In this document: positions 16,482-25,055 of the stretch, one piece after another | Numbering within the stretch: position 1 is the first letter of the stretch | Layout: each line of letters begins with the position of its first letter | Assembly (NCBI GenBank): GCA_947252645.1 | Contig: CAMXWF010000001.1 | Coordinates: 145,267 to 209,266, forward strand | Source of the DNA: an uncultured Bacteroidia bacterium | GTDB lineage: Bacteria > Bacteroidota > Bacteroidia > Bacteroidales > CAJPTX01 | DNA: 64,000 nt | Direction: 5' to 3' | Notes under the pieces: model-generated | The model's input: only the letters and a program-made list of their open reading frames with translations | Told to the model about the DNA's origin: nothing | Databases searched by the model: none | Made by a program: the position numbers and the translations under genes

Positions 16482-18098
16482 GTGAAATCGGAGCTGATAA
16501 TCGATGTAAACGGCAAGCGTGGGGAGTCCACGGTGGCCCTGCTAGAAGATGGCCAGTTGATGGAGTATCGCACGCAGAAGCAGGACGCGGGCTTCTCCAT
16601 GGGCGATATCTACGTGGGCGTGGTTCACAAGGTGATGCAGAATCACAACGCCGCCTTCGTGGACATAGGATCCAAGCGTGAGGGCTTTTTGCACTACAAG
16701 GATCTCGGGCCGTATTTTTCCTTCATGCTCGAGCGCGTCAAGCAAGTGGCGCGCAAAGGGAGTAGGGCGCAGGGTGCGCTTTCCGAGGACATGATCAAGT
16801 TCTTCACCCCGACGCCCACACCGAGCGACGCGGGGGCCAAAAACGATCAGGATCGTCCCCCCAAGGATGGAAAGATCACCGATGTGATGAAGAGCAACGA
16901 CCTGATCATGGTGCAGGTGGCCCGCGAGGCCTACTCTTCCAAGGGCCCCAGCTTGACCACCGAGATCTCCATTGCGGGCCGCAATATCGTGCTGCTGCCC
17001 TTTGGGAGAAATGTGATGGTCTCCTCTAAAATTACCTCCCGGGTGGAGGCGGTGCGCCTGCGGCGCCTGGTGTCGAGCATTCTGCCCGAGGGCTTTGGGG
17101 CCATTGTGCGCACGGCGGCCGAGGGCAAGAAGGTGGAGACGTTGGTCGATGAAATGGAGGTGCTGGTGGGCCGCTGGCGTCAATGCCTAGAAACCCTCAA
17201 GTCGGCCACCACCTTCCCGGCGTGTCTGCTCAGCGAGCTCAATCGTTCCACGGCACTGCTCCGCGACAATCTCAACGCCAGCTACTCGAGCATCCAGGTC
17301 AACGACAAGGAGGTCTACGAGGAGATCAAGACCTACATGGCCAGCATTGCCCCCGGCGCAGAGAGCATCGTCAAGTACTATAGCAGCCCAAAAGTGCCCA
17401 TTTTCGACCAGTTCGATGTGAGCAAGCAGGTGCGGCGACTCCTGGGGCGCACGGTGATGTTTCACAAGGGCTCCTACCTGATTATTCAGAGCCCCGAGGC
17501 CTTCCACGTGATCGATGTGAATAGCGGGAGCGGCTCCCGCAAGGCGGAGACGCCTGAGGAAACGGCCTACGAGGTCAATCTGGCTGCGTGCACCGAGGTA
17601 GCTCGGCAGATGCGGCTGCGCGACTTGGGGGGCATCATCGTCATTGATTTCATCGACATGAACAAGGCCGAGCACCGCAAGGCGATCTTCGACACCATGG
17701 TGCAGCTGATGAAAAATGACAAGGTCACCCACCGTGTTCTCCCCCTGACCGACTTCGGCCTCATGCAGATTACGCGCCAGCGCCACGGCCCCGAGAATGA
17801 CATCGACACCAGCGAGGTATGCCCCTGCTGCAATGGCACTGGCAAGATCGACAACTCCATCCTACTCGTCGACCAGATTGAGCAGAAGCTCTCGGTCATC
17901 ATGGAGAAAAAACTCTACAAGGCCCTAGAGCTGCGGGTCCACCCCTTCATCGAGGCCTATTTGACCACGGGCCTCCGCTCGCGCCGAGCCAGGCTCGCCC
18001 GTAAGTACGGCTGTAAGCTCAAGGTCAGGGCCATGTCCACCTATTCCATCCTAGAGTTCGAGTTCTACGACCCCAAGGGTGCCCAGGTGATGCTCTAG
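16482..18098 (+). CDS. rng: Ribonuclease E/G family endoribonuclease (RNase G)
   Basis: A 538-residue single-strand-specific endoribonuclease that matures rRNA ends and starts mRNA decay. It opens with MKSELIIDVNG, has an S1 RNA-binding domain near residues 38-135 (GDIYVGVVHKVMQNHNAAFVDIGSKREGFLHY), the catalytic DNase I-like domain with VIDVNSGSG and GGIIVIDFIDM carrying the metal-binding aspartates, and the zinc-link CPCCNGTGK. A roughly 40-residue acidic/Pro-rich insertion (residues about 100-135) sits in the S1 domain, as in other Bacteroidetes homologues. There is no long C-terminal degradosome scaffold, hence RNase G type. The GTG at 16482 is the only good start. Confidence 0.95.
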   Translation: MKSELIIDVNGKRGESTVALLEDGQLMEYRTQKQDAGFSMGDIYVGVVHKVMQNHNAAFVDIGSKREGFLHYKDLGPYFSFMLERVKQVARKGSRAQGALSEDMIKFFTPTPTPSDAGAKNDQDRPPKDGKITDVMKSNDLIMVQVAREAYSSKGPSLTTEISIAGRNIVLLPFGRNVMVSSKITSRVEAVRLRRLVSSILPEGFGAIVRTAAEGKKVETLVDEMEVLVGRWRQCLETLKSATTFPACLLSELNRSTALLRDNLNASYSSIQVNDKEVYEEIKTYMASIAPGAESIVKYYSSPKVPIFDQFDVSKQVRRLLGRTVMFHKGSYLIIQSPEAFHVIDVNSGSGSRKAETPEETAYEVNLAACTEVARQMRLRDLGGIIVIDFIDMNKAEHRKAIFDTMVQLMKNDKVTHRVLPLTDFGLMQITRQRHGPENDIDTSEVCPCCNGTGKIDNSILLVDQIEQKLSVIMEKKLYKALELRVHPFIEAYLTTGLRSRRARLARKYGCKLKVRAMSTYSILEFEFYDPKGAQVML

Positions 18099-18153
18099 GC
18101 AGAATTCCCCGCGCTTCCTCCTTGTGTCCCCCTCATGACTTAATCTGCGCGCA

Positions 18154-20205
18154 ATGAAAGCGACATACCGGACATTAGTTACTGCCCTACAGGGGCTACT
18201 GCTTCTTCTTGCCCAACCCGTATATGCCCAGATGGGGCAGGCCAACGACCCCATGCACTGGTCTGCCAAGGTAGCCATGTCGAGTGACTCCACCCTGCTC
18301 TTCCAGCTCAGGGGACTCATCGACAAAGATTGGCATATCTACTCCATGTCGACCCCCACCGGGGGGCCTATGGCCACTACGCTACGCTTCTTGCCGAGTG
18401 ACCACCACACCCCCCTAGGGGAGCTGACTGAGCATGGGCAGCTACTCACGGAGTTCGATGAGGCGTTTGGTGTCGACGTGATGATGTACGGCGATTCCGT
18501 ACGATTCGAACAGCAGCTCCTCCGCCGCGACACGGCCGCCTTTACCCTGTCGGTCGACCTGAGCTATCAAACTTGCCATGCCGGGCAATGTTACCTTTTT
18601 GAACACACAGAGCAAGTAGGAGTCCCAGCGCAATCGGCCATGCGCCCAGCAGCTATGGCCGCTGTGCCCCCGCTCACCACCACGGGGCACCCCGTGGAGA
18701 TCACCTCAGCCCCGCAGGGTCTCCCTGCCATAGACCTCGGGACCACCCCAACCGCCGCAACGGGGCGGGGCTGGTGGGGATTCCTGCTCATCAGCTTCTT
18801 GGCCGGGCTGGCCGGGTTGCTTACGCCCTGCGTGTTCCCTATGATCCCAATGACCGTCTCTTTCTTCATGCAGAAGAAAAATCGGGTCAATGCCCTGCTC
18901 AATGCGCTAGTCTTTGGCATCGGGATAGTACTCATCTACACGCTGCTGGGCTTGCTGGTCTCCCTCGCGGGCCTTGGTGCCGACGTGGTGGTGGACATCA
19001 CCTCGCACTGGCTCACCAACACGATCTTCTTCCTGCTCTTCCTGCTCTTTGCCGCCTCGTTCTTTGGAATGTTTGAGATGCGCTTGCCGGGCAGCCTCTC
19101 CAACAAGACCGATGCCAAGGCCGACAAAGGTGGCTTCGTCGGCTCGTTCTTTCTGGCCCTGACCACGGTCATTGTCAGTCTCTCGTGCGTGGGGCCCATC
19201 GTGGGCGCGCTGCTGGTGGAAGCAGCCTCTGGCGACACACTGCGCCCTGCCCTCGGCATGTTTGCCTTCGCGCTGGGCTTCTCCCTGCCCTTCACCTTCT
19301 TCGCGCTCTTCCCGCAGCTGCTGAGCAAATTGCCCAAATCGGGCGGGTGGCTCAACAGTGTCAAGATTGTCTTGGGCTTCATCGTCCTAGCCTTCAGCCT
19401 GAAGTTCCTGCTGAATATCGATGTCGCCCTCGGCTTGGGGTGGTTGAATCGCCCGGTATATCTCTCCATCTGGATAGTCCTGAGCGTGTTTCTTGGGCTC
19501 TATCTGCTGGGGAAGATACGTTTCAAGTTCGACTCTCCACTCGACCATGTAGGCTTCATACGCATGTTGCTGGCTGGGGGTGCCTTCGTGTTTGCCATCC
19601 TCCTCGCCACGGGGCTTCTCGGCGCCTCGCTCGCTGGTCTTTCTGGCATGCTGCCTACACCCAACGAGAGTTCATTTTCCGTCTCCATGGCTGCCCCCCA
19701 GCAATCCTCGGCCCCCGCAGTGGACGTGGACAACTACCCTGGCCTGTGCGACCCGCCCAAATATTCCAACCTCATCCAGATGCCTACAGGTCTTGAGGGC
19801 TACCGAGAGTACAAGCAGGCCCTTGCGTGCGCGCAAAAGCAAAACAAACCCTTGCTGATAGAGTTCTCGGGCCATAGCTGTGCCAACTGCAAGGAAATGG
19901 CCGCCAAAATCCTCTCCCAGCCCAAGGTGCAGCAGCTGATACGGGAACAGTATATCTTTGTGCAGCTCTACGTCGACGAACGCTACGAGCTCCCTGAGCG
20001 TGAGTGGTACACCTCTACCTTCGACGGCAAGGTGAAGAAAACCCTTGGGAAGCAAAATCAGGATCTGCAAATGGGCCGCTTTGCCACCAATGCCCTGCCC
20101 ACTTTTGTGCTCCTGAGCCCGCAGGAAGAGCAGCTGGCCCCCACGCACGGCCGTGATCTCGATGTGGAAAGCTTCCTAGCTTTCTTGCGGTCGGGGCTCA
20201 AGTAA
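18154..20205 (+). CDS. dsbD: Protein-disulfide reductase DsbD
   Basis: A 683-residue three-part membrane protein that moves electrons from cytoplasmic thioredoxin to periplasmic disulfides. Residues 1-26 are a signal peptide (ending VYAQ), 27-190 the periplasmic N-terminal domain (with a C-x-x-x-x-C pair in TCHAGQCYLF), 205-500 an eight-helix DsbD transmembrane domain with paired cysteines in LLTPCVFPMIPM and VSLSCVGPIVGA, and 555-683 the C-terminal thioredoxin domain with active site CANC (Cys576, Cys579). All three domains and their cysteine pairs are present, so the electron path is complete. It follows rng by 55 bases and may also serve cytochrome c maturation. Confidence 0.95.
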   Translation: MKATYRTLVTALQGLLLLLAQPVYAQMGQANDPMHWSAKVAMSSDSTLLFQLRGLIDKDWHIYSMSTPTGGPMATTLRFLPSDHHTPLGELTEHGQLLTEFDEAFGVDVMMYGDSVRFEQQLLRRDTAAFTLSVDLSYQTCHAGQCYLFEHTEQVGVPAQSAMRPAAMAAVPPLTTTGHPVEITSAPQGLPAIDLGTTPTAATGRGWWGFLLISFLAGLAGLLTPCVFPMIPMTVSFFMQKKNRVNALLNALVFGIGIVLIYTLLGLLVSLAGLGADVVVDITSHWLTNTIFFLLFLLFAASFFGMFEMRLPGSLSNKTDAKADKGGFVGSFFLALTTVIVSLSCVGPIVGALLVEAASGDTLRPALGMFAFALGFSLPFTFFALFPQLLSKLPKSGGWLNSVKIVLGFIVLAFSLKFLLNIDVALGLGWLNRPVYLSIWIVLSVFLGLYLLGKIRFKFDSPLDHVGFIRMLLAGGAFVFAILLATGLLGASLAGLSGMLPTPNESSFSVSMAAPQQSSAPAVDVDNYPGLCDPPKYSNLIQMPTGLEGYREYKQALACAQKQNKPLLIEFSGHSCANCKEMAAKILSQPKVQQLIREQYIFVQLYVDERYELPEREWYTSTFDGKVKKTLGKQNQDLQMGRFATNALPTFVLLSPQEEQLAPTHGRDLDVESFLAFLRSGLK

Positions 20206-20408
20206 TGAACTACCGTCTACCCGTCCAGGCTCGTCTTACCTCCCCCTTGGCGCATCGGGAGGTTGAGGTCGCAGGTATGCAGGCGTGCACGTATCCAGTA
20301 ACCACCAGGAAAACGTTGATGCCGGGGGGAAATCGCACGATGCCTCCACAACGACACCATGTGGCATGGGCGCGCCCCCACCAGCCCCTTAACCTTTTGC
20401 ACTAATCA

Positions 20409-21560
20409 ATGCCAGAATCGCTCCGTGTAGCCCTTGTGGGCATTTCGTTGCGAGGGGCGCAGCCCTACCGTGTGCAAGACTACCTTGACGAGTTGGCCTT
20501 GCTCGCCCAGACCGCTGGCGCAACCGTGCAGGCCCAGTTTATCCAGAGCGTTACAGCCCTCGATCCACGCACCTTCATCGGGCGCGGGAAGGTGGCGGAG
20601 ATAGCCCAATGCGTGGCTGAGCAAGCTTTGGATTTGGTGGTATTCGACGATGAGCTCTCCCCCACGCAGCACCGGAATCTGGAGAAGGAGTTGGGCTGCC
20701 AAGTGCAAGATCGCACTGGGCTCATCCTGACGATCTTTGCCCAACGCGCCCGCACCGCCTACGCCAAAAAGCAGGTGGAGCTGGCCCAGTACGAGTATCT
20801 CCTCCCGCGCCTGGTAGGCATGTGGACCCATCTAGAGCGCCAGCGAGGAGGCCTCAACATGCGCGGGCCGGGCGAGCGAGAGCTAGAGACCGACCGACGC
20901 ATCGTGCGCACGCGCATTGCCAAGCTCAAGGACGACCTGCGCCATATCGACACCCAGATGGCTACCCAGCGTAAGCTGCGGGGAGGCCTACCTAGGGTTG
21001 CGCTCGTGGGCTACACCAACGCCGGCAAGTCCTCCCTGCTCAACGCGCTCGCCAGCGAGCATATCTACGTGGAAAACCAGCTTTTTGCCACGCTCGACAC
21101 CACCGTGCGCCGCATCTCCCTAGGCCCCGTGAGCTACCTACTTGCCGACACCGTGGGCTTTATCCGCAAGCTGCCCACACAGCTTATCGAGGCCTTTCGC
21201 TCCACCCTCGACGAGGTGCGAGAGGCTACTCTACTGCTGCATGTTGTCGACGTATCGCATCCCCAATTCGAGTCGCAGATGCAGACCGTCGCCCAGACAC
21301 TTCGCGACCTTGGTATCTTAGATACCCCCATGGTCCTTGTCTTCAACAAGGTAGACCGCTACCAGCCCGCCCCCCGCGATGAGTTCGACCTCGCCCCAGT
21401 GGCCCCAGAACAGCTCTCCCTCCAGGAGCTACAGCAATCTTGGCTCGCCCGAAGCGAAGTCCCCACCATTTTTGTCTCCGCCCTCACAGGCACGAACCTC
21501 CCCCAGCTTAAGGCATTGATTGCGCAGCAGGTGGAGGAGATGGCCACGCACCGACCGTAA
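20409..21560 (+). CDS. hflX: GTPase HflX
   Basis: A 383-residue ribosome-associated GTPase that in characterised bacteria splits stalled 70S ribosomes after stress. The N-terminal HflX domain (about residues 15-190) contains DPRTFIGRGKVAEI, VVFDDELSPTQHRNLEKEL and the conserved RGGLNMRGPGERELETDRR; the G domain has G1 GYTNAGKSS (near residue 200), G2 LFATLDTT, G3 DTVGFIRKLP and G4 NKVD. Complete and normal in length. The 200-base gap before it has only a spaced variant of the -7 box (TAACCTTTTG at about 20390). Downstream lies a minus-strand terminator belonging to the convergent DUF805 gene, which also looks able to stop transcripts from this side only weakly. Confidence 0.95.
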   Translation: MPESLRVALVGISLRGAQPYRVQDYLDELALLAQTAGATVQAQFIQSVTALDPRTFIGRGKVAEIAQCVAEQALDLVVFDDELSPTQHRNLEKELGCQVQDRTGLILTIFAQRARTAYAKKQVELAQYEYLLPRLVGMWTHLERQRGGLNMRGPGERELETDRRIVRTRIAKLKDDLRHIDTQMATQRKLRGGLPRVALVGYTNAGKSSLLNALASEHIYVENQLFATLDTTVRRISLGPVSYLLADTVGFIRKLPTQLIEAFRSTLDEVREATLLLHVVDVSHPQFESQMQTVAQTLRDLGILDTPMVLVFNKVDRYQPAPRDEFDLAPVAPEQLSLQELQQSWLARSEVPTIFVSALTGTNLPQLKALIAQQVEEMATHRP

Positions 21561-21569
21561 GCCCTGGAT

Positions 21570-21613
21570 AAAAAAACGCCCCGCCGCCGCCCCTTCGGAT
21601 GGGCGCACGGGGC
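21570..21613 (-). terminator. Rho-independent terminator of the DUF805 operon
   Basis: On the minus strand, GCCCCG (from 21613) pairs with CGGGGC (to 21578) with an inner GC-rich stem and TTCG-like turn, followed by seven T (21570-21576 as A). It lies 140 bases past the stop of the DUF805 gene. Confidence 0.8.
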
Positions 21614-21753
21614 ATGGGGACACAGTCGCACCGCGCTCGGTCTCCTCCTGCCCACTAGGCACTCCATGCATGGCCTGGAGCCTTGCTACTGGTTACAGGG
21701 CCTTAGTCCTGAGCGAAACCAGCATATGAATCCACTCTAGCGCCACGCAACGG

Positions 21754-22155
21754 TTACCGAATAGTGGTGGCCGGGACCTGGCCAAACCGGTTCTCGCTCC
21801 GCTCCCCGTGGAGAAGCGTCAGCACCAGGAACCATATCCCGCCGATGATGGGGATGAAGGAGATGAAGATCCACCCTCCCCCCTTGCCGATGTCATGCAA
21901 ACGGCGTACGCCCACGGCTATCGCGGGGCAGAGCATGGCTACTGAGAATAGCCCAATGACAACGTAGCTCAGCACGAGAAGCCCCGTATTAGAAGCGCCC
22001 AATAGCCCCGCCACTATGCCGATGGTTGTACTCAGCGCAAACATCACCAGAAACATCAGGAGTTCAAACCCCCAGTACTCCGCACGGTTCGCACGGCCGT
22101 CAAAGTTGACGTAGTTCTTGGTAATGCACTCAACTGCCAATCTTAACCAGCCCAT
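21754..22155 (-). CDS. DUF805 small membrane protein
   Basis: A 133-residue integral membrane protein. It shows the DUF805 pattern: N-terminal NFDGRANRAEYWGFEL, two or three hydrophobic helices and the signature GVRRLHDIGKGGGWIF, followed by a helix and a short polar tail. The family is widespread; its function is unknown. Its start lies 26 bases inside the end of the upstream gene in another frame, indicating translational coupling with the second DUF805-like protein. Confidence 0.88.
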   Translation of the reverse strand: MGWLRLAVECITKNYVNFDGRANRAEYWGFELLMFLVMFALSTTIGIVAGLLGASNTGLLVLSYVVIGLFSVAMLCPAIAVGVRRLHDIGKGGGWIFISFIPIIGGIWFLVLTLLHGERSENRFGQVPATTIR

Positions 22156-22843
22156 AGTCTATCAATATTTCAAGCGTTTCCATCGGATCAAGCTCCTTGG
22201 AGGTCTGCCAGTCGATGTAGCCCTTCTGGGCTAGATACCGAATGGCATACTTCCGAAAACCAGGATCATCCTGTAGCTTCTTTGCCGGTACTGGCCCAAA
22301 GGGGTTATCCTGTTTTATGCTGGCTCTGAAAAGAGCTCCGATATACCAGCGCCACCGTGATGGGGAGAGCACCTTGTAGCGGGCGTACTCATTGAGAAAA
22401 CCCTTCCGCTGCATGGCTATCTGCACCGGCTTAATCCAGCTCCACCACAGGCGCATGAGCATGAAAAGAGGCCAGCAGACGATGTAGAAGGGGAGGATAA
22501 GCGCGCACTTCACGCCGGGGTAGTTCACATCGTGGTAGCGCCGTACAGTCAGGGAGAATGAGGGGATGAGGATCAGCACGAGGTAGGTGAAGAAGATCAC
22601 CTGCACCGTGTCGCGGGAGGCCCTTATGGCCTCCTGCGAAAGCCAACGATCCAGTGGGTCTACCAGCAGGAGAAAAACAACGATCGGGAGCCAGAGCCCC
22701 AGCATTGCCAGCCAGTATCGCTTCCGCCCCACGCGCCCCAATGGCATAAATACCTGCCAAGAATAGAAGGTCCGCATAAACCGGTAGCCGCGCCGCACCG
22801 CGCGGATCTCACGCTCGTCAAGCTCGTTCCTCCCAGTAATCAT
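22130..22843 (-). CDS. Divergent DUF805-like membrane protein with C-terminal extension
   Basis: A 237-residue membrane protein. The two DUF805 hallmarks are present in altered form: GRVGRKRYWLAMLGL near residue 35 and LTVRRYHDVNYPGV near residue 100, with helices between them. After the membrane part comes an 80-residue soluble tail containing YRARY-type basic stretches and an NPFGPVPAKKLQDDPGFRKYAIRYLAQKGYIDW segment that I do not recognise. Its 3' end overlaps the start of the smaller DUF805 gene by 26 bases, so they are presumably made together. Function unknown. Confidence 0.75.
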   Translation of the reverse strand: MITGRNELDEREIRAVRRGYRFMRTFYSWQVFMPLGRVGRKRYWLAMLGLWLPIVVFLLLVDPLDRWLSQEAIRASRDTVQVIFFTYLVLILIPSFSLTVRRYHDVNYPGVKCALILPFYIVCWPLFMLMRLWWSWIKPVQIAMQRKGFLNEYARYKVLSPSRWRWYIGALFRASIKQDNPFGPVPAKKLQDDPGFRKYAIRYLAQKGYIDWQTSKELDPMETLEILIDYGLVKIGS

Positions 22844-23018
22844 GGCCCTCGGCTAACCTCAGCACGGCAGTGCGCAAACCAGCACACCCCCTCGTCATGC
22901 AAATATAGCCATTTCCCATACCATGTTGCTCCATGGACCTAACCCTTCCCAACCCCTCCCGACTAGGCCACGCTGCCTACAGCCGTATACGCGATAAGCC
23001 CAGTACACCTCTACCCTC

Positions 23019-23036
23019 TAACTTTGGCTACCTTTG
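23019..23036 (+). promoter_or_regulatory. Tandem -7 boxes ahead of the flavin reductase gene
   Basis: TAACTTTG (23019-23026) and TACCTTTG (23029-23036) both match TAnnTTTG, ten bases apart. The second would place transcription start at or within a few bases of the ATG at 23043, giving a leaderless or nearly leaderless message. Confidence 0.6.
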
Positions 23037-23042
23037 CGAACC

Positions 23043-23609
23043 ATGGGGACAGCGGGAAATAGGCGGAGGGTTCTGGTGATCCAGGGGAGTTTGCGTGTGG
23101 GCGGGCACACTGCCCACCTTTGCCACGAGCTCACCGATTGTCTTCCCGAGGAATGCTTTGCCATCTCCTACATCCATCTAGGCCAACAGTGCATCTCGCC
23201 TTGCTTGGGGTGCAGGGCCTGTCGTGCCAACGGAGGCCAGTGCGTCCAAAAGGATGACATGCAGGGCATATACCCCCTGCTACAGCAAGCTCAGGAACTC
23301 ATCGTGGCCTCTCCTGTCTATTTCTACAACTTCACGGCATCAATGAAGCTCTTCATGGATCGCACCTACGCCCTGCGCCACTCCTGGCCCGCCACACGGG
23401 TGCATCTATTGCTCACGGCCCATGCCAACGCAGCCGACTGCGAACCTCTGGAAGCCCTGTTCCAGCGCTACGTGGCCTGCTTCCCCCGCATGCTGCTGGG
23501 CGGCGTGTTGATTGCAGGTGGCATGGAGCCTGCTTTGGATGCCGAGCTGCCTGCCGACGTGGCGGCCAGAGCCCATGCGTTGGCGCAACACATCGCAGAG
23601 ACTGAATAG
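23043..23609 (+). CDS. NAD(P)H-dependent FMN reductase-like flavoprotein
   Basis: A 188-residue flavodoxin-fold protein. The N-terminal RVLVIQGSLRVGGHT is the phosphate-binding loop for FMN, followed by SPVYFYNFTASMKLFMDRT, the segment that contacts the isoalloxazine ring in this family. Between them is a cysteine cluster CISPCLGCRACRANGGQC, as in flavodoxin-like NAD(P)H oxidoreductases and iron-sulfur flavoproteins; whether it binds a cluster is unknown. The upstream TTG at 23034 lies inside a promoter box, so ATG 23043 is preferred. It is followed after nine bases by the aspartokinase gene and probably shares its transcript. Confidence 0.85.
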   Translation: MGTAGNRRRVLVIQGSLRVGGHTAHLCHELTDCLPEECFAISYIHLGQQCISPCLGCRACRANGGQCVQKDDMQGIYPLLQQAQELIVASPVYFYNFTASMKLFMDRTYALRHSWPATRVHLLLTAHANAADCEPLEALFQRYVACFPRMLLGGVLIAGGMEPALDAELPADVAARAHALAQHIAETE

Positions 23610-23618
23610 TTGTAAACC

Positions 23619-24971
23619 ATGGAAGTACATAAGTTCGGGGGTGGCATCCTATACAGTGCCGCGCAGATTCGGGCCATGGTGGCCTTGGTGCACCAGCAGC
23701 TCCAAGGGCGAGCGGCCGTGCTGGTCATCTCGGCCATCAAAGGCTGTACCAACATGCTCGAGGGGGCCTTAGCTGAGGCTATGGGCCTGCCCGATGCACC
23801 GAAAGGCCAGCTTGAGGCCCTAATGGCCCTCCATAGAGCCCTGGTGGCGGAACTCCTACCCGCAGAGCACCCCGTGGCGGGCCGCATAGAGGGAATGCTA
23901 CAGGGCCTCTCCACGCTCCTCCACCACTTGCCCCAGCGCCCCTACGACGCGCTCTACGACCTGGTAGTCCCCTATGGTGAGCTGATGAGCTCGCTGCTCG
24001 TGTGCGGCGCGCTGCAGGTAGATGGTCTACCCTGCCAGTGGGTCGATATCCGCGAATACCTGCGCACAAACCACCAGCACCGCAATGCCCAGATTGACCA
24101 AGTGGTCTCTACCCCCCTGGTGCGCGAGGCCTTTCTGCACGGCGCGCAGCAGCTTTACGTCACCCAAGGCTTCATCGCTGCAGACGACACCGGCGACACC
24201 ACCACGCTCGGCCGCGAGGGCTCCGACTACACCGCAGCCCTCCTAGCCACTATGCTGGGCGCCCGGGAGGTAACCATCTGGAAGGACGTCCCCGGGTTCC
24301 TCAATGCCGACCCACTCCTCTTTCCCAAGGCCTACTACCTGCCCCGCCTCCACTACCGCGATGCCATCGAGTTGGCCGCGTGCGGGGCTAAAATTATCCA
24401 TCCAAGGGCTCTCCAGCCTCTCCAACGACACGACATCCCCTTGCTGGTGAGGCCTTTCGCACAGCCCGATGCCGCAGGCTCCCGTATCGACGGCACTCCC
24501 CTATCCGCCCAACGCAACGGACAACGACCCCTGCCTCCCCTGCTGGCCGTCCGCACCGACCAATTACTCCTCTCCATCGCCCCAAAAGACCTGACTTTTG
24601 CTGGCGAAGGCCTCTACGCACAGGCCTTCGCCATCCTCCACGCACGCCACATGCCCGTCCACATGATCCAGCAGTCAGCGGTAAGTCTCACCCTCTGCGT
24701 GGATTATCTCCCCTACCAAATGCCAAAAGTCCTCGAGGCTCTCGGGCAGGTCGGAGAGGTAACCTACAACAGGGATCTCCTACTCTTCAGCGTCCGCTAT
24801 TGTACCCCGGCCCTGCGCGCCCTGCTCGATAGCTTCGATCACTGCATCCTCCGCCAGGACACCCGCCATACGGTGCAGCTCCTGCTCCGGCAGCGCGACT
24901 GGGCTTCCACGCTCCAGCCCGCCATGCTAGCCCATTGGGAAAAAATCTGCCAGCAAGCGCCTGAAGGCTAG
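23619..24971 (+). CDS. Aspartokinase (aspartate kinase)
   Basis: A 450-residue monofunctional aspartate kinase that phosphorylates aspartate at the start of the lysine/threonine/methionine pathway. The kinase domain has VHKFGGG at the N-terminus (the family usually reads KFGGTS), VLVISAIKGCTNML, LGREGSDYTAALLATMLGA and IWKDVPGFLNADP. The C-terminal 150 residues are two ACT-like regulatory units (around KDLTFAGEGLYAQAFAILHARHMPVHMI and the end), so feedback control by an amino acid is likely. No homoserine dehydrogenase part is present. It lies nine bases after the flavin reductase gene. Confidence 0.9.
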   Translation: MEVHKFGGGILYSAAQIRAMVALVHQQLQGRAAVLVISAIKGCTNMLEGALAEAMGLPDAPKGQLEALMALHRALVAELLPAEHPVAGRIEGMLQGLSTLLHHLPQRPYDALYDLVVPYGELMSSLLVCGALQVDGLPCQWVDIREYLRTNHQHRNAQIDQVVSTPLVREAFLHGAQQLYVTQGFIAADDTGDTTTLGREGSDYTAALLATMLGAREVTIWKDVPGFLNADPLLFPKAYYLPRLHYRDAIELAACGAKIIHPRALQPLQRHDIPLLVRPFAQPDAAGSRIDGTPLSAQRNGQRPLPPLLAVRTDQLLLSIAPKDLTFAGEGLYAQAFAILHARHMPVHMIQQSAVSLTLCVDYLPYQMPKVLEALGQVGEVTYNRDLLLFSVRYCTPALRALLDSFDHCILRQDTRHTVQLLLRQRDWASTLQPAMLAHWEKICQQAPEG

Positions 24972-25021
24972 CCAGAGTGCCCACCAGGGGCTGGCATGTG
25001 GTCTCGTCGGCCAAATAAGCC

Positions 25022-25029
25022 TACCTTTG
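25022..25029 (+). promoter_or_regulatory. -7 box for the agmatinase gene
   Basis: TACCTTTG matches TAnnTTTG, 27 bases before the ATG at 25056. A partial -33 (TGTG at 24997-25000) is 21 bases upstream. Confidence 0.6.
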
Positions 25030-25055
25030 CCACGTCAACAGAACAGGCTTCAACC

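Noticed and set aside
20205..20405. 66-codon frame between dsbD and hflX
   Set aside because: Overlaps the dsbD stop, has odd composition (Arg, His, Pro), no Shine-Dalgarno or promoter and no similarity I know; treated as chance.
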